Shown here piece by piece: positions 11,182 to 24,500 of a stretch of 64,000 bases of DNA (position 1 is the stretch's first letter; the number at the start of each line of letters is the position of its first letter). The stretch spans positions 52,160,078 to 52,224,077 of the forward strand of contig NC_091014.1 in assembly GCF_041296385.1 (NCBI RefSeq), written 5' to 3'. The notes beneath the pieces were generated by a model. The model saw only the letters and a program-made list of their open reading frames with translations, was not told the origin of the DNA and did no database searches. The position numbers were made by a program, and so were the translations under genes. This stretch comes from Aphelocoma coerulescens (Eukaryota > Chordata > Aves > Passeriformes > Corvidae).

Positions 11182-13757
11182 GTAAGGGGCGGCCGCGCTC
11201 GCCCGGGCTGTGTCGGTGTGTGTGGGAGGCCTGGGGAGGGAGTGCGAGCTCTTGGCGGGGGAAGCCGAGGTCGCCTGGACGTGTGGGAGGGGATGTGAGG
11301 GTCTCATCCGTGAGTTGGAGGGCGGGCGCTGGGTATGAGGGGGGCTTGTGAAAGGGCTCCTGGGAAGTTTAACCTTCTCCCCTCGCCCCCCCCTCCCCCC
11401 TTTTTTTTTTCTTTAAAGAAAAAAAGTGTTTGTTTACGTGTGTTCAGAGAGGCCCTCATCCTGCGTGATGGGGCTGCCCACCTGTTTTCCTGTCCCGGCA
11501 GAATTTTTTTTGCAAGAATTGTGAAGTTTTTGTAGGGATTGGTGTTCTCGTTGAAGATATAAACGACTAAAACTGTTGGAGAAGATGGATGCACCCTGTG
11601 CTCAAATTGTAGTAGGTGAACAGGCTGTGCTGGGAATGCTTGAGGTTTGTAGTGCCTCTCTGCTTTTTGGAGGCTCAGCGTAGCCTTTGCTTGTCTGCAG
11701 AGATAATCAGGATATAATGTGTTTGGGCTGCTGTGAGGATCAGTTTGTCTTTTGTTCATGGTGCTTATCTTGCTGGAAGTTGTGTTTAGAGCTGCAGTTG
11801 GAAGTTATTTTTCCTGCCTTGAGGGAAGGAAAGAGAAAGTTATGTAATGTAAGTGTTCTAACCTATGTATCAGAACTGCCTAATGGTATTGGGGCTCTGT
11901 TATTAACCTGAAAATAAGAGCACATTTGTGTGTGAATCAACAAGTGATTGTCTCTGTAGGTAGACTTGGCAGTACCAGAATCCTTTATTTCTTGTGTATA
12001 CTGTCTTTTCGTTCATTAAAAGGGCAGGCAGTCTGATTAAATTGCAGCATTGTTTTCTGTACCGTTCAAACTTTTTAAAGTCCTCCTTTGAAAACAAATG
12101 AAAAATAAGAGGTACAACTGTGAGGGGATTGAGTTTCAGAGCTTTCTGTGTTTAGGTTAGCATTTTGAAAGCTATTCATGTCTGTGTCACTTGTTGCCAT
12201 CTGTTGCTGTATGCATGGGTAATTCTTTGGAGAGTATGATTTTTAGCATGCTTCCTGACCAATAGATGTGCATGGAGCTGTTGGATCACCCCTACTCAGA
12301 TTTTTAGAACAATAAAGTGACTGGATGATGGAGATGCAGCAGCTTCTGGGTTAGGTTTGTAGCACATTGGCTGAACTCAATTCAAGGAGAGCTGATTTCT
12401 TTTACACATTTTCTAGACTTTTTTTTTTGTCAGATAAGCTTGTTTTTTGAGGCTTATCGATACGTATTACATAACCAAGTGCATTTGGTTAAGTGTATGT
12501 GATAAGTGATTTATAGTATTGTTATTTGAGTTTTGATTTGGCTGAAATGCTTTTGGTTTGTTTATTTTTTTTTCCTTAAATCCACATCTTTAAATAGGGT
12601 TCCATGATAGTTCACTTTGAGTTGTTTGAAACTGTATTATTTAATCTTAATCTTAATATTAGGTTCCATTGGCATTTAAAAAGTCAGTTGCATTAGTATA
12701 CTGCAGAGAGAATTCCTATTAAAAAAAGGGATAAGATATTTATTAGCTCAGTCATCTGTCTCTTAAACTTTGTTAATGCTACAAGGAGAGGAAGATAGTC
12801 ATTCCTCATTTCTGTGAATTGGTGGTACATTAAATGCATATTGTGTATTCTGGTTAACAAGCAAGTTCCAATGCCGTTTGAGTGAAAGTATGACAACACC
12901 TTTTATACTAAAAATACTCCTTTTCTATTCTACTCTTTTAAATCTTGTTGTTTTGGGATAGCTTTTGGATTTTGTATTATTAGCTTTAAATGTCTAGGAG
13001 GAAGTTTTTGGACCTTTTTGCTGGCTTGATATTCTTCAGACTACTTAAAGTCTGCTAGCATCCTTTCTAATAGAGTTGTGTGGATTTTGACACAGTTTGG
13101 GTTTTGACCTGTAAATCAGTTTTCAGAGGTTTTGGGATTGATGAAACATGGAATTTTGCTGAAATGTATACTTTCATATACCTTTGCAGCCTGGGGCAGG
13201 TTAATCATGGTTCTCTATAAGAAAGCAGTAGGAGCAGCTTCATTGTTAGTGACTTTGATAGGAGATCAGGTATTTTGATTTTGTTGTTGTTAGTTTTCTT
13301 TGTTATTAATGCTTCATAAAAATAATTTGAAGTGAATTTTTATTAAAGGAGTAAATCTGTTTCTATAATGCATAGATAAGTAGTGAAGGTTATTTAAATG
13401 AAAGAGAACTTATTTGTGTCTTAGTTGTAAAGGAAACTTCTTTTTATTGTCAGAAGAAGCTTCTTTAATCTTCAGCTGAAGAAATAGGGTGTTATTAACC
13501 TGTTTGCTACATTTTAAAGGATACTCAGATTAAATTTATAGACTTAAAGCAGTATAAGGAAAAATGTTCTTAGGATGGTTCTGTCTATGATGAATACATG
13601 TATAAAGTCTGTAGGACAAAGAGTGAAATGTGTGGGATTTTGGGTTGTTTTCCCTCTCCCACTTCCTGTTGTGGAAATGTGTGCAAAGACAACCTTTTGG
13701 GCTCTTAGAACAGTGTTAAAAAGAAAATAATTTTATACTCCCTTTCTCCCTTTTTAG

Positions 13758-13895
13758 GTCACATTTAACTAAACCACCCAGGAGGCACAGCAAAATGGCA
13801 ATAGGGCCGCTTTTGGAAGGGTCCCTTCATAAGAGTTGCAGTGCACACGTCCTGTTGCTATTGCACCAGCTTGGCATGCTGCTGTCTGGAGTGAG
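13758..13895 (+). other. Possible alternative exon or conserved island in intron 1
   Basis: A good acceptor (pyrimidine tract 13,741-13,755, AG at 13,756-13,757) is followed by about 140 bp whose base use is more balanced than the T/G-rich intron around it. A weak donor-like GGA/GTGAGG is near 13,890, and AATAAA follows at about 13,909. It could be a 5' UTR exon, a short terminal exon or simply a conserved non-coding island. The sequence shows the signals; use of them is speculation. Confidence 0.2.
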
Positions 13896-16259
13896 GGCAT
13901 AATATGTAATAAACTTGAATAATTTTGTGCTGCTTCCTTGGCTTTTCTATAATTTGAGATAAGGGTATTTAAGAGTTTATAGCTGGCTTATGCATATCTT
14001 GCCTTTTGACACAGGGTATTCCAGATTTCTGTTTGGGTGGGATAGCTTTTTAATTAAAGCATGCATTTATTTTTTCATACCTTGTTCAGTTAGGTTTTAT
14101 ACTTATGAAAGGTGTTAGAGTCATGTTTTGGGAACCTGAGTTCTTGTAAGTTACAAAGATTAGTAGAGTTTTTGGCAGTGCTGGCATCTCAGGCTTCAGA
14201 GTGTACACTGGTTGTGTGAGAATTTGTGTTACTTAATCCTGTGTTTGGCCTCTGAAATGGGAAAGATTATGGATGGCAGTTTCTGAAGAGCTAGCTGACT
14301 GATTTGTTGATGGAGACTGGACTGAGACCAACCAACTCTTCCTATTCAAAAAATTAATACTGCAGTTCGATAGCAAAAGATGGTTTTTATTGACTGCTTT
14401 TGGTGAGATCTCTTTTAAAATGACCTTTTAGTTTTTGGACTTCTAAAATCAAAAATAAAGGCAGTCTTAAGTGTTTATACTCACTTCTAGTAGTGTTGAT
14501 ATGCTATATAGAATTTTATTGTAAAAAAGCATTTAGTGTTACTGATGGAGAACACATAGTGTAAGCAGAGGCGTATACTTCTCTAAAATCACGCAGGAGA
14601 GGCTGTTCCTGTATTGGGATCCTGATGTTCAATTCTGTTCCTAGCAAACTTTTCTTACATTAAAAAAAAAAAAAAAGTAGTTTAGTTATTCTTATGACTT
14701 GGGTCCCCTTCCTGACAGTTCTTGACTAGACTTCAGTCCTGGCTGAACTGGAAAAATGGGAAGGTGTCACAGTCATGTACAGCACTGCTGGCGCATCTGT
14801 GTCACACTGGTGTCTGGCTACACCACTTATTGATTGCTTCAGCTGAGCCTTCCCACTGCTGCTTACCACTAAGGTACATATTGGTTGGTTTGGGGTCACT
14901 TGGAAAAGCCTGTGATGTTCTTCATTATGCATGTACATGGGCTTCCTTTCATTTTAAAGAAAGAAAAGGACAAAATAAAAAGCCAGACCCAAAGACTCAA
15001 AAGTCAAGGCTGACATGTAATCAAAAGTGGATTCTGTTTAGCTATGTTGGAGGAAAAGATCTGCTCTGGGTGTTCTCGAGTCTGTGATTTGCTGCCTGTT
15101 TGCCTTTGAAGACAAAAAAAATGTAGAATTGCATTTTACCAACTCTTGAACTTTTTCTTGCTGCCTTCATGAACAACAGCACGAGCAGTCAAACTTCCAG
15201 TTTTGGATACAACAGAGCAGTGATCTTGCCGTAAGACTCTTGCCTCTTACCAGTGAGTCCTGAAGAATGGAGCTAAGCAGTGGTAGCCAAAAACACAAGC
15301 ATCCCCTTGTCAGCTCAGTCTGGTGACAGTGAATATGCTTGTGTTTTTCCAGTGCTTTTTGTGCTTCTCTTTACCACGCTGTTTGTAACCTGTGATGATA
15401 TTGGAAGAGGGGAAAAAGTGTTACCAGGTTCTTTGTCAGGGAGCCCTGGCTTGAGTCCCTTGAGATTTGACCTGTTCTCCATTTGGGAAGCCCATTATTT
15501 CTTGCCTGAATTGTGATGCAACAAATAACAAAAAGCTAGGAAAATGACTTTTTCCCCCCTACCTCTTCATTGCAAGCACACAGCTTGCCTATGTTCATAC
15601 CAATAAGCGTGTATGGAATTCATTGCATGTTCTGTGCATGATGATTTATTTTGTAGTATTTTACGAGTATGAACTCAGTCATCTAATTGCTGGTAAATTG
15701 CAAATCCTAAATAGAACCCTCTGATGAGCTCTGATAAGAGCTCAGTTCTTAACTAGAAATTGTATAGGGAGCTACTATGCTGGAAGCTTTAGTACAGTTT
15801 ATTGGAAGTATTGTTCAGATCACTTTCCCTGTAAAATTACGTGCTGCAAAGTATCTTGTTAATAAGTTTTAACTGATCTAAAGACTTGGTATTAGCAAAG
15901 CTGACTGAATGGCTTGTGTCTATGTGCGGCATCAATAATGACTGAAAAACATACCTAAAACTTATTAGCTGAAAGAAAAATATGTGCTGTCATACTTGCC
16001 AAAATAGGAATAAACCTTCATACACCATAATCAAATGTTGTTAATCAGCCTTCGATTCAGTATCTGCAGTTTGCTGTTACCTTTGGTCAGATGCCTGTAT
16101 ACACTTGAATTTCCATGAGATTTGATTTGTTCAAGTGTTTTCTGGATGTTCTGGAATAGTGGGAATGCTATGTGTGATTTTTTTAAATTCATGTAAATGG
16201 TTATATGATAAATGTGGTGAATGCTGTGTGATTAACATTACGTTGTCTGCTGGAAGTAC

Positions 16260-18542
16260 AAAACAGCGAGGCAGAAACAGTCTAGGAGGTTCCTGGAGTG
16301 TGTGTCCCCTGACACAAATGATGAAGGAGAAAACTAGGGAAGGCACTTGCTGGACCTGTGGTTTGTGAACAGAGAAGGACTGGTGGGTGATATGATGGTG
16401 GGAGGTTGTCCTGGACACAGTGATCGTGCAGTGATAGTTTTCAGTTCTTGGGGAAGTAAGGAGGGGAGTCAGCAGAACTGCCACTGCAGACTTCTAGAGC
16501 ACAGAGCCTCTGGCATGTTGAGGAGCCTAGTTGACAGAATCCCTTGGAAGGCATTCCTGAAGGGCAGAAGAGTCCAGGAAGGCGGACATTCTTCAAGAAG
16601 GAAATATTAAAAGTGTGGGAGCAGGCTGCCACCATATGCTGAAAGATGAGCCAGCAGGGAAGAAGACTGGTCTGTCTGAACAGAGAACTTTGGCTGGAGC
16701 TTAGGGAAAATTAAAAGAGATGAACTTTGAAACTAAGGGGCAGTCAACTCAGGAGGATTACAAGGATGTTGTGAGGTTACATGGAAAGAAAATGAGAAGG
16801 GCCAAAACCCAACTCAAGCTTAATCTGGCTGCTACTGTGAAAGGCAATAAAAATATTTCTGTAACATGCATTAGCAACAGAAGGAGGGTCAAGGAGAATC
16901 CTTTATTGGATGTGGGGGGAAAACAAAGTGACAAATGATGAGGGAAAGGTTGAGACACTTAATGCTTTCTTTGCCTCAATCTTTAATAGTAAGACCATTT
17001 ATTCTCTGGGTATCCAGTCCCCAGAGCTGGAAGACAAGGATGGGGAGAGGAATGAAGCTCCTGTAATCCAAGGGAAGATGTTCAGGGATTTGCTACACCA
17101 CTTAGACACACGCAAGTCTGTGGCAATAGATAGGATCCACTCAAGGGTACTGATGGAGTTGGCAGAAGTGCTCACTGAACCGCTTTCCGTCAGCAGCCTT
17201 GGCTAGCTGGGGAGGTCCCAGATGACTGGAAGTTGGCAAACATGATGGCCATCTACAAGAAGGGCTGGAAGGAGAATCTGGGGACCACAGACCTGTCAGC
17301 CTGACCTTTGTGCCAAGGAACATCATGGAACAGATTTTAAGTGCCATCGTATGGGACAACCAGGCCTAGTCAGCATGCATTTAGGAAAGTCAGGTCCTAC
17401 TTGATCAACGTGGTCTCCTTCTGTGACGAGGTAACCTGCTTAGTGAATGAGGGAAAGGCTGTGGATGTTGTCTAGCTGGACTTTAGTAAAGCTTTTGATA
17501 GTGTTTCCCCCAGCATTCTTCTGGAGAAGCTGGCTGCTTTTGGCCTACATGGGTGCCCTGTTTGCTGGGTGGAAAGCTGGCTGAATGGCCAATCTCAGAG
17601 TGGTGAGGAATGGAGTTGCATCAGCTGGTGGCTGGAGACGAGTGGTGTTCCCCAGGGCTCTGTGCTGGAGCCAATCCTGTTAATGCCTTTATTGATGATC
17701 TTGGTGAGGGGATTGAGTGCACCCTCAGTCAGCTTGCAGATGAGACCAAGTTGGGCAGGAGTGTTGATCAGGTGGAGCGTAGGAAGGCTCTGCAGAGGGA
17801 TCTGGTCAGACTGGGTTGATGGGCCAAGGCCAGTGCTATGAGGTTCAACAAGGCCAAGTGCTAGGTCCTGCACTTGGGTCACAAAAGCATCATGCAGTGC
17901 TGGGGGCAGAGTGGCTGGAAAACAGCCCAGTGGAAAAGGGCCTGGGGGTGCTGGTAAACAGCAGCTGAACATGAGCCAGTGTGTGTCCAGGTGGCCAAGA
18001 AGGCCAGTGGCAACCTGACTCCTATCAGATACGGTGTGGCCAGCCCCTGTACACTTGTGAGGCACCTTGAATCCTGCATTCAATTTTGAGCCCCTCACTA
18101 CGAGAAAGACATGGAGGGGCTGGAGTGTGTCTAGAGAAGGGCAACGGAGCTGGTGAAGGGTCTGGAGCACAAATCTTAGGAGGTGCAGCTGGGGGAGCTG
18201 GGGTTGTTTAGCCTGGAGAAAAGGATGTTCAGGGAAGACCATCTTGTTCACTACATGAAAGGAGGCTGTAGCCAGGTAGAGCTCAGTCTCTTTTCCCAAG
18301 TAACAAGCAATAGGACAGGAGGAGATGTCCTCAAGTTGTGCCAGGGGAGGTTTAGATTCAATGTTAAGAAATATTTCTTATCTGAAGAAGTCAAACATTT
18401 GAACAGGTTCCCCAGCGAAGTGGCAGAGTCACCAATCCCTAGAGATACTTAAAGAGATATGTAGATGTTGTGGTTAAGGACATGGTTTTGTGGTGGCTTT
18501 GACAGTTCTATGAGAGGGGTTGGATATGATGGTCTTTTCCAA
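16260..18542 (+). mobile_element. 5'-truncated CR1 LINE, sense orientation
   Basis: CR1 non-LTR retrotransposon, about 2.3 kb, from the late endonuclease region through reverse transcriptase to the 3' end. Translated fragments show CR1 reverse transcriptase landmarks in order: a LDFSKAFD-type motif near 17,475-17,500 (preceded by an in-frame TAG), SGVPQGSVL near 17,640-17,670, and the catalytic box as LADE instead of FADD at 17,733-17,744. The 3' UTR ends with the CR1-typical GATGGTCTTTTCCAA. Stops, frameshifts and the altered catalytic box show it is dead. It is 5' truncated, as most CR1 copies are. No clear target duplication is seen, which is normal for CR1. Confidence 0.92.
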
Positions 18543-21500
18543 GGTAAAGACGCTCCATGGCCTTTATAAACCATGTCTTTCCCTTTTGCATTCAGGGGAA
18601 AAAAGAATGAATTCAACAGTGTTCTGTCATGTTGTGTAAGTTTTGGTTTGCCCACTGTAAGTTTTCCCTATTTCACTTCATGTGGGGAGGTTTCTCTCCC
18701 TTCTCCAGCATTTTTGCATGAGATGTGTACATCTGATTTTCTGATGTTCTTGATCCTGACCATACCTTGTGCATATTGCTATGTAAAATTGGTCTTCTAG
18801 ATAGGTCTTGATAAGTGTAATAATGCTAGATACTCAGCAGGCAGTAAATTAAATGAGTTGGGCAGAATCATTACAGAAGGAGGTAGCAGATTGCCTTTGT
18901 ATTGCAGGGCATTGCTGAGTGAGTGGCAGATTCTCTTCTGTACTGTTGGAGAGTGGAAGTAGCAGGAGCATGATTGAGAATTTCTCCAAAGTGACGCTTT
19001 TTATTTTGCATGAGAAAACTGAACTGTGCTGTCCTTATCCCCCTTCCATCTAAATCACTGCATTTTAATGGAGAAACATCTCATCCTGTGTTACTCTGAG
19101 AATGCATAAAGAGAACTCTGCTGCAGAATGATTTGTTTGCCAGCTGCGGTAGGACACTGGTTTTGGTGATGAGCTAGGGGTCCGCTGCATTGTGGTATTC
19201 TGCATGTTTACAGTTCTGACTTCAGCTAATACCATGTTCACTTTGGAAAGCAGGGATTCTTGCATTCTGGCCTTTTTTCCTTTTGTTCTGTGTACTTTTC
19301 TACATTTGGTGTCCTTCACCGTTTCTACATTAGGTATCCTATTCTGGTTATCAGAGACAAAACTGTGTTCTTGCTTGAGAACTGCTCAATCGAGTACGTT
19401 TTTATTTGAATGCTATCCTGCAATTAGGATATAGAAATTTGACTTGTCATGTGTTCATTTTGTTTGTTTCCTTGTCTTTTTGCCTCGCAAGAATACAGCT
19501 TGTTTTATGTTTGAAAGGTGGAACTTGTGGAAAACCAAAGGGGGGTGTATATATAATAGAGCTGCTGAAAATAGCAAGGGGAGGAGAAGGAGTTAATTAT
19601 ATGTATACTCTTGCAGCATAGTCAAAACCCCATCAAAGCTGGTAGAAAAAGAAAACTTCTGTAAACTTGGGTCAAACTCACCAGCGAAAGCACATCTCTT
19701 AGCTCAGTGAGAAACAGCATTAGGGAGCTCCTGAAAGTGGATGGGAAGAGGATTTAGGAAATAAACTTATTTGCTTATCCACAGAACTGTAATGTTTATA
19801 AAGACTTTGATGGTCTGTGTTTACTCATGGAATTTTGGCTCTATGTGTGCCTTGCCTTTCTGGAATGAGCTGAGGAGTAAGGTCCTTTTGCTCAGTTGGT
19901 TTAGCAGAAGAATTAAATCAGCAACAATTCTAAAGGTGAAAGTAATTTAGTTGCCATCTTACTACCTGAAACAAGGTGTAGCAAACTTCAGTTTTTCATA
20001 GGAAGTTGGGATGTTTTAGAGCAGGGGAGAATAGAGATCTAGTCCTTCTTTTCTTGTAATAGAATACTAGGATTACATTAGCATTATGAAATTGTCATAT
20101 GTAATCCATCATATATGGTTTATGTTAATTGTACCTCTTTATTTAGCCTCCTCATAGGGGAAGATAGGTGGAGACAGAAACACTAGAGTCTTCTGGTTTT
20201 GTTTTTTCTCTCCTCCCTGGTGTACAAAATGAATGACTGCAGGAGTGCGGGAACTTAAGTTTAAGAGAATGGTGGGACTGATTCTCAGAGTGGTGGATCA
20301 TCTAAGCTCCCTCTGTCTTAGTTCAAAATGTTAACTCTAGCATTTCCAAAAATTGTGTTCTGAGTGCAGTATCTTTGTTATCCTCCACTAATCGGTATTT
20401 ACAGAGGCTTTTTTTCTTCTCTGGTTTTGGATTCATCCCTCCTGTTTGCTTTCAACCACTGACTTCCTTAAGGATATATCCTTTAGGATATGGCATGGAA
20501 TACATGCAGTAGAAGCTTTGTCCATCAGCTTTCCAGCTTCAAACACTCCTGACACTATCACTGTGGTGATACAGAAATCCTCTGGGGAAGGAGAAAGCTC
20601 TAAACCCCAGTCGTGAGAAGATCTCTAATTGTAGGTTGTTAATTTCTCTGAACTGCTTATGCTCATTAGAGTTAATTTTGTGTCTGTGGTGTGGTCTGAC
20701 TGCTGTTGACATTCCCTGCCTTTGGCTGTGGCAGCAGAACTTGGAAGTGTGGAGTTTCTTGGTTACAATGGCTTGAGTTTAAAAGATAGGTTTTTCAGAC
20801 TTTTAACTGAGGTGTGTTAGAAGTTTAATCACTTTATATGCATAAAGTTGACACAGAAAGATTGCTTCTGAAAGGTTTTGACTCAGTGGGGGTGCTGGTG
20901 AGAGCGAACCAATTTAAGTGCTTTAGGCCAAGGCTAAGTATAAACCTCAGGAGTTCTGAGCTGTTTGCTCCAACACTGCAGTGTGCTGCCTTCTCTCTCT
21001 CTCATCTCTCTGTTGGTTGTGCTAGTGGAGCTACAGTGGGGATTCATAATGAGGTGGTTCAAGAAACTGGTCCAATCTGAAAATTTCAAAGAAAACCTGC
21101 AGGGGTGGGGATGGGTAGATAGGAAGGGGGAGGACCTCCTTAAAATAGTCTTACCTCTGAAGTAATCTCTTTGTTGAATTATTTAAATGTATAAAGTTAT
21201 TTTGTATTAATCTGAACTGTTTCTCCTGTCTCCATGTAAGTGTGGCTGTAGTCTTAGTCACTCCCTGTTAGTCTCAGAAGACAAAGCTTACTGTAAGAAT
21301 GTGTCTGCTTCACTTTGTGGCTTCAACATGAGGCAGATGCTGTGTGGAGTGTGGAGAAGTGTGGAGAAATGAGCAAAGTGATATTTAGAGGACATAGGTT
21401 GTAGGAGACAAGGAGAAATGTCAGGGAAAGGAAAGTTGTTGTTCTTCTAGTGTGAAAATCTCACAAGTGCTTTAAATTTTTTTTTTTTAGAGAAGTTCAA

Positions 21501-24500
21501 ACAGTTCTTATGTTTGGGAAAAATAAGGTTGCTCTCTAATTTTTTTTATCAGTAAACATGATATGGCCTTGACTGTGTTTTCTTTTGAAGTGTGCAATAG
21601 CAGTAGTATTTGCAGACCTTCCACACTCAAATTCCTCTTAAATCTGTGTTAATTTAGAGGGCTGAAGTGCTGAATTTGTAGGAAGAATGATAACCTTGGC
21701 TAGTGAAAATTGAAAGCGTTAAAGCTAAATTTTTTGTCCTACCTTAGAGGAACAAAAACTATCTATAAGAGGTTTGGAAGGTGTAAATTTGAGTACAGCT
21801 TTTCTGCAATTTACCAATAGTTATTTAATTTGTTAGTTTAAGTAGATCAAGGTTATATTTCTACCTGATTTTAATGTTAATTGCCTATAATGTAAATAGG
21901 TGGTATTATCTTCAACAATGGTTTTATCCTCATCAATGGTTATAATTCTTGTGTACAGTGCATAGCCTGTATTGTGATAATACTTGCACATAACTGAGAG
22001 AGATTTTGTGTCAATTTACTTCATTTGCCTTGAGGAGTTCCCAGGAGTCTTAGTTACAGGCTTATTGCACCAGGCATTGTAAAAAAAAGAATAAAAAGAT
22101 TTAATTGTATAGACTGCTTTGAATAGAAAAGAAAGACATATTATTGATAATATGTAATATAGCCCTTATAAGTATTCATCTTAGCAACCTGTCATCAAGG
22201 CTGGGGCTACTGCTTAGTATGAAAAATTACAAAAGTTAATTAAAGATAATGTGTAAGGATGGTGGGGTTTTTTTCCCCCACTGTATAGTTCTGAGTATTT
22301 TAGATACTGGATAAATTTTTGCACAGAAAGTGAGAGCTTGAGCAGATAGAACCTGGCAACCCTGTTCACACTTTTCTGTTTGTGTCTTGCAATTAATTAT
22401 TGACTTCTCCTTTTCACTGTTTTGTAACTGAAAGGTGAAGGTTTAGTGAGAGTTGTGATGCCTTTGCTGAGCCTCATGTCTTGCATGTCTGCGAAGGAGT
22501 AGGTCAGAAGTTGTTCTTGAAGTGAGTGTGCAGATTTTGCTATATTGTCAAAGCAGATATCATGTTTGACTGCTTGAAGACATTGGAGGTATGGACACAG
22601 GCGAATTTGTAATAAGAGGTATGTAACGAGTTGCCGAATTTTTGGAGGACTAGTGAGGTGGATTAGGATGTGCAGTCAGCTGATCTGCAGCTTGGAGGAA
22701 AAAAAAAAGATGAGCTGAGGATTCAGTGTTATTTTTGTTTTCATGTTAGGGCGGGTAGTTTGACTATTGTGTAAAGATGAAGAGCCTTTTAAGTATGAAC
22801 TCCTGATTTCAAGTGCCCTTCAGTAGCCAGGCCACTTAAAACAGTTCCTGCTGTGTCCGTTTTGCTGGTACAGATGTTTGTGTAATGATACAGTGAATGG
22901 ATCTGTCAGGTTAGAAATGGCTTTTCTCTCTCACAGAATTTTCTCGACCGTATCAGTTCCCTGATCTGACTTGCTTGTGAATGGCTGTGTTAACACCATA
23001 GAGGAGGCTGGACCTCAAACTGGGCTAAACAAGATTGACCCTATATGTGAAACCAAAATTGGTGGTTTAATCTTTGACATAAAATGAAAGCTGACTGATT
23101 TGCATGAGTTCTTATTAAAATAGCTGTGTCTGTCAAAATTTTAGATGGATAACTTTTAGCAAGAGTTTGGTAGATTTTTGAAAGCTATTTAAGTGCATCT
23201 GTGCTGTTGATTGAGACTGAGAACCAATGGCATAATAATAAAATCAAATATATACAACCAGCCAAAATTCTGCTGAACTTTGATCATTAGTTACATTTCT
23301 AGAAATACATGTTTTCATAGTACTACAACTTAAATACTGGCTTACAACAGAAGTTGTTCTTGTCAAATTTCTTCTTTCTTCATGTTTAGGAATATGAATT
23401 TAACAGTACACTTCACTAAAAGTGCAAAGCTAAACTGGAGATGGTATTTTAGTTTTGCTCACTTAGTGAGTAAGAAAAACTTGCAAATGCAAAAAGTCTG
23501 TGTATTTCTGATTTGGTGTTATACAAGTGGTTTTTTAAAAAATATTTTGGATGTGAGGGAAGAAAGCAGCAGCCAAATAATAGCCACATGCAAAATTTGA
23601 TTATTCTTTGTTGTTGTTTGTTTACATGATTTTATTACAGCAGGTGAATGCTCTGAATATGTCTGCTTACATCTCGATCCCTGTGAGATAGGAAGGTACA
23701 CTGACACAAGCTTACTGTGGTTGGGCTTTTTCTGTGGTCACTTAAGGAAATATATGGAAACATAAATGAATTTAGATCTTATCTAGCACAATAATCCCCA
23801 GAGCATTCCCCTCTCTCAACTGACAAAGCTCACTGTGCTCCTTCTGCCACGCTCATCTGTTCCTCACCCATTCTGTGAGAACCATTTCCTTAATTGTTTG
23901 GATTTAAGCTCGTACATACTGACTTTCTGAAAAGCTGTACAGACATTTTGGTAAAGAAGGTGTCGTGTCTCTGTGAGATGATGGAAGCTAGTTACAATGC
24001 ACTTGGCCAAGCTGTAGCTCATTTGAGGAATTTTTTGATAAAAGTTTTCACTAGGAAGGACAAAAGTAAGTTTTGGTGTCTTGGTTTTTTTTTGTCAAGA
24101 CCAGTGTTACCACTGATTTGCAAGATGTGTTGCTAATATGTGTTACTAATAGATACTTAAGCATGTGTAACTACTACATATGGGTGTTTCTAAGACATGC
24201 TGTGATTTTTTTAAAATTATAAAATTCGGTTTCCATTAATGCAGTATTCTGGGCTTAATTTTTTATATACTTTACAAGATACTTCAGTTTAGCTACTTCC
24301 ATAGGGTCTGGTGCTCTCAGTGATAATTAACTGTTTCATCTTTGAGTGGTGTAGTAAGGTTTGTTTGACAAAATAGAGCATGATGGCTTGGTGAGAGCCA
24401 GATCTGACTGTAGTTTTCTCTAAAAGTGTGGTGGTGAATAATACCAGAAGCATGAGTTTTTGAAAGAAGCGAGCAGTGAATGTTACTGTTCGGACAAACT

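Larger units (their letters stand above)
9990..11340 (+). promoter_or_regulatory. TCF20: CpG island, probable main TCF20 promoter
   Basis: Long G/C- and CpG-dense island ending at a consensus splice donor that points into an 18.6-kb intron leading to the TCF20 coding exon. Sites visible upstream of the presumed start include GC boxes (many), a CACGTG E-box at 10,672-10,677, a YY1-type GCCGCCAT at 10,945-10,952 overlapping an inverted CCAAT box (ATTGG, 10,951-10,955), and the inverted repeat GGGGTCA-GG-TGACCCC at 10,962-10,977. There is no TATA box, as is usual for a housekeeping-type CpG promoter. TCF20 is broadly expressed, which fits. The many open frames on both strands here come from the lack of A/T-rich stop codons. 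The assignment to TCF20 is inferred from position and orientation. Confidence 0.75.

Noticed and set aside
10529..11307. Overlapping long frames on both strands in the CpG island
   Set aside because: G/C-rich DNA has few stop codons. The peptides are Pro/Arg/Gly-rich or TH/HT repeats from the TG tract.
17595..18299. 234-codon minus-strand frame
   Set aside because: Lies antisense within the sense CR1; it is a shadow of reverse transcriptase and 3' UTR sequence.
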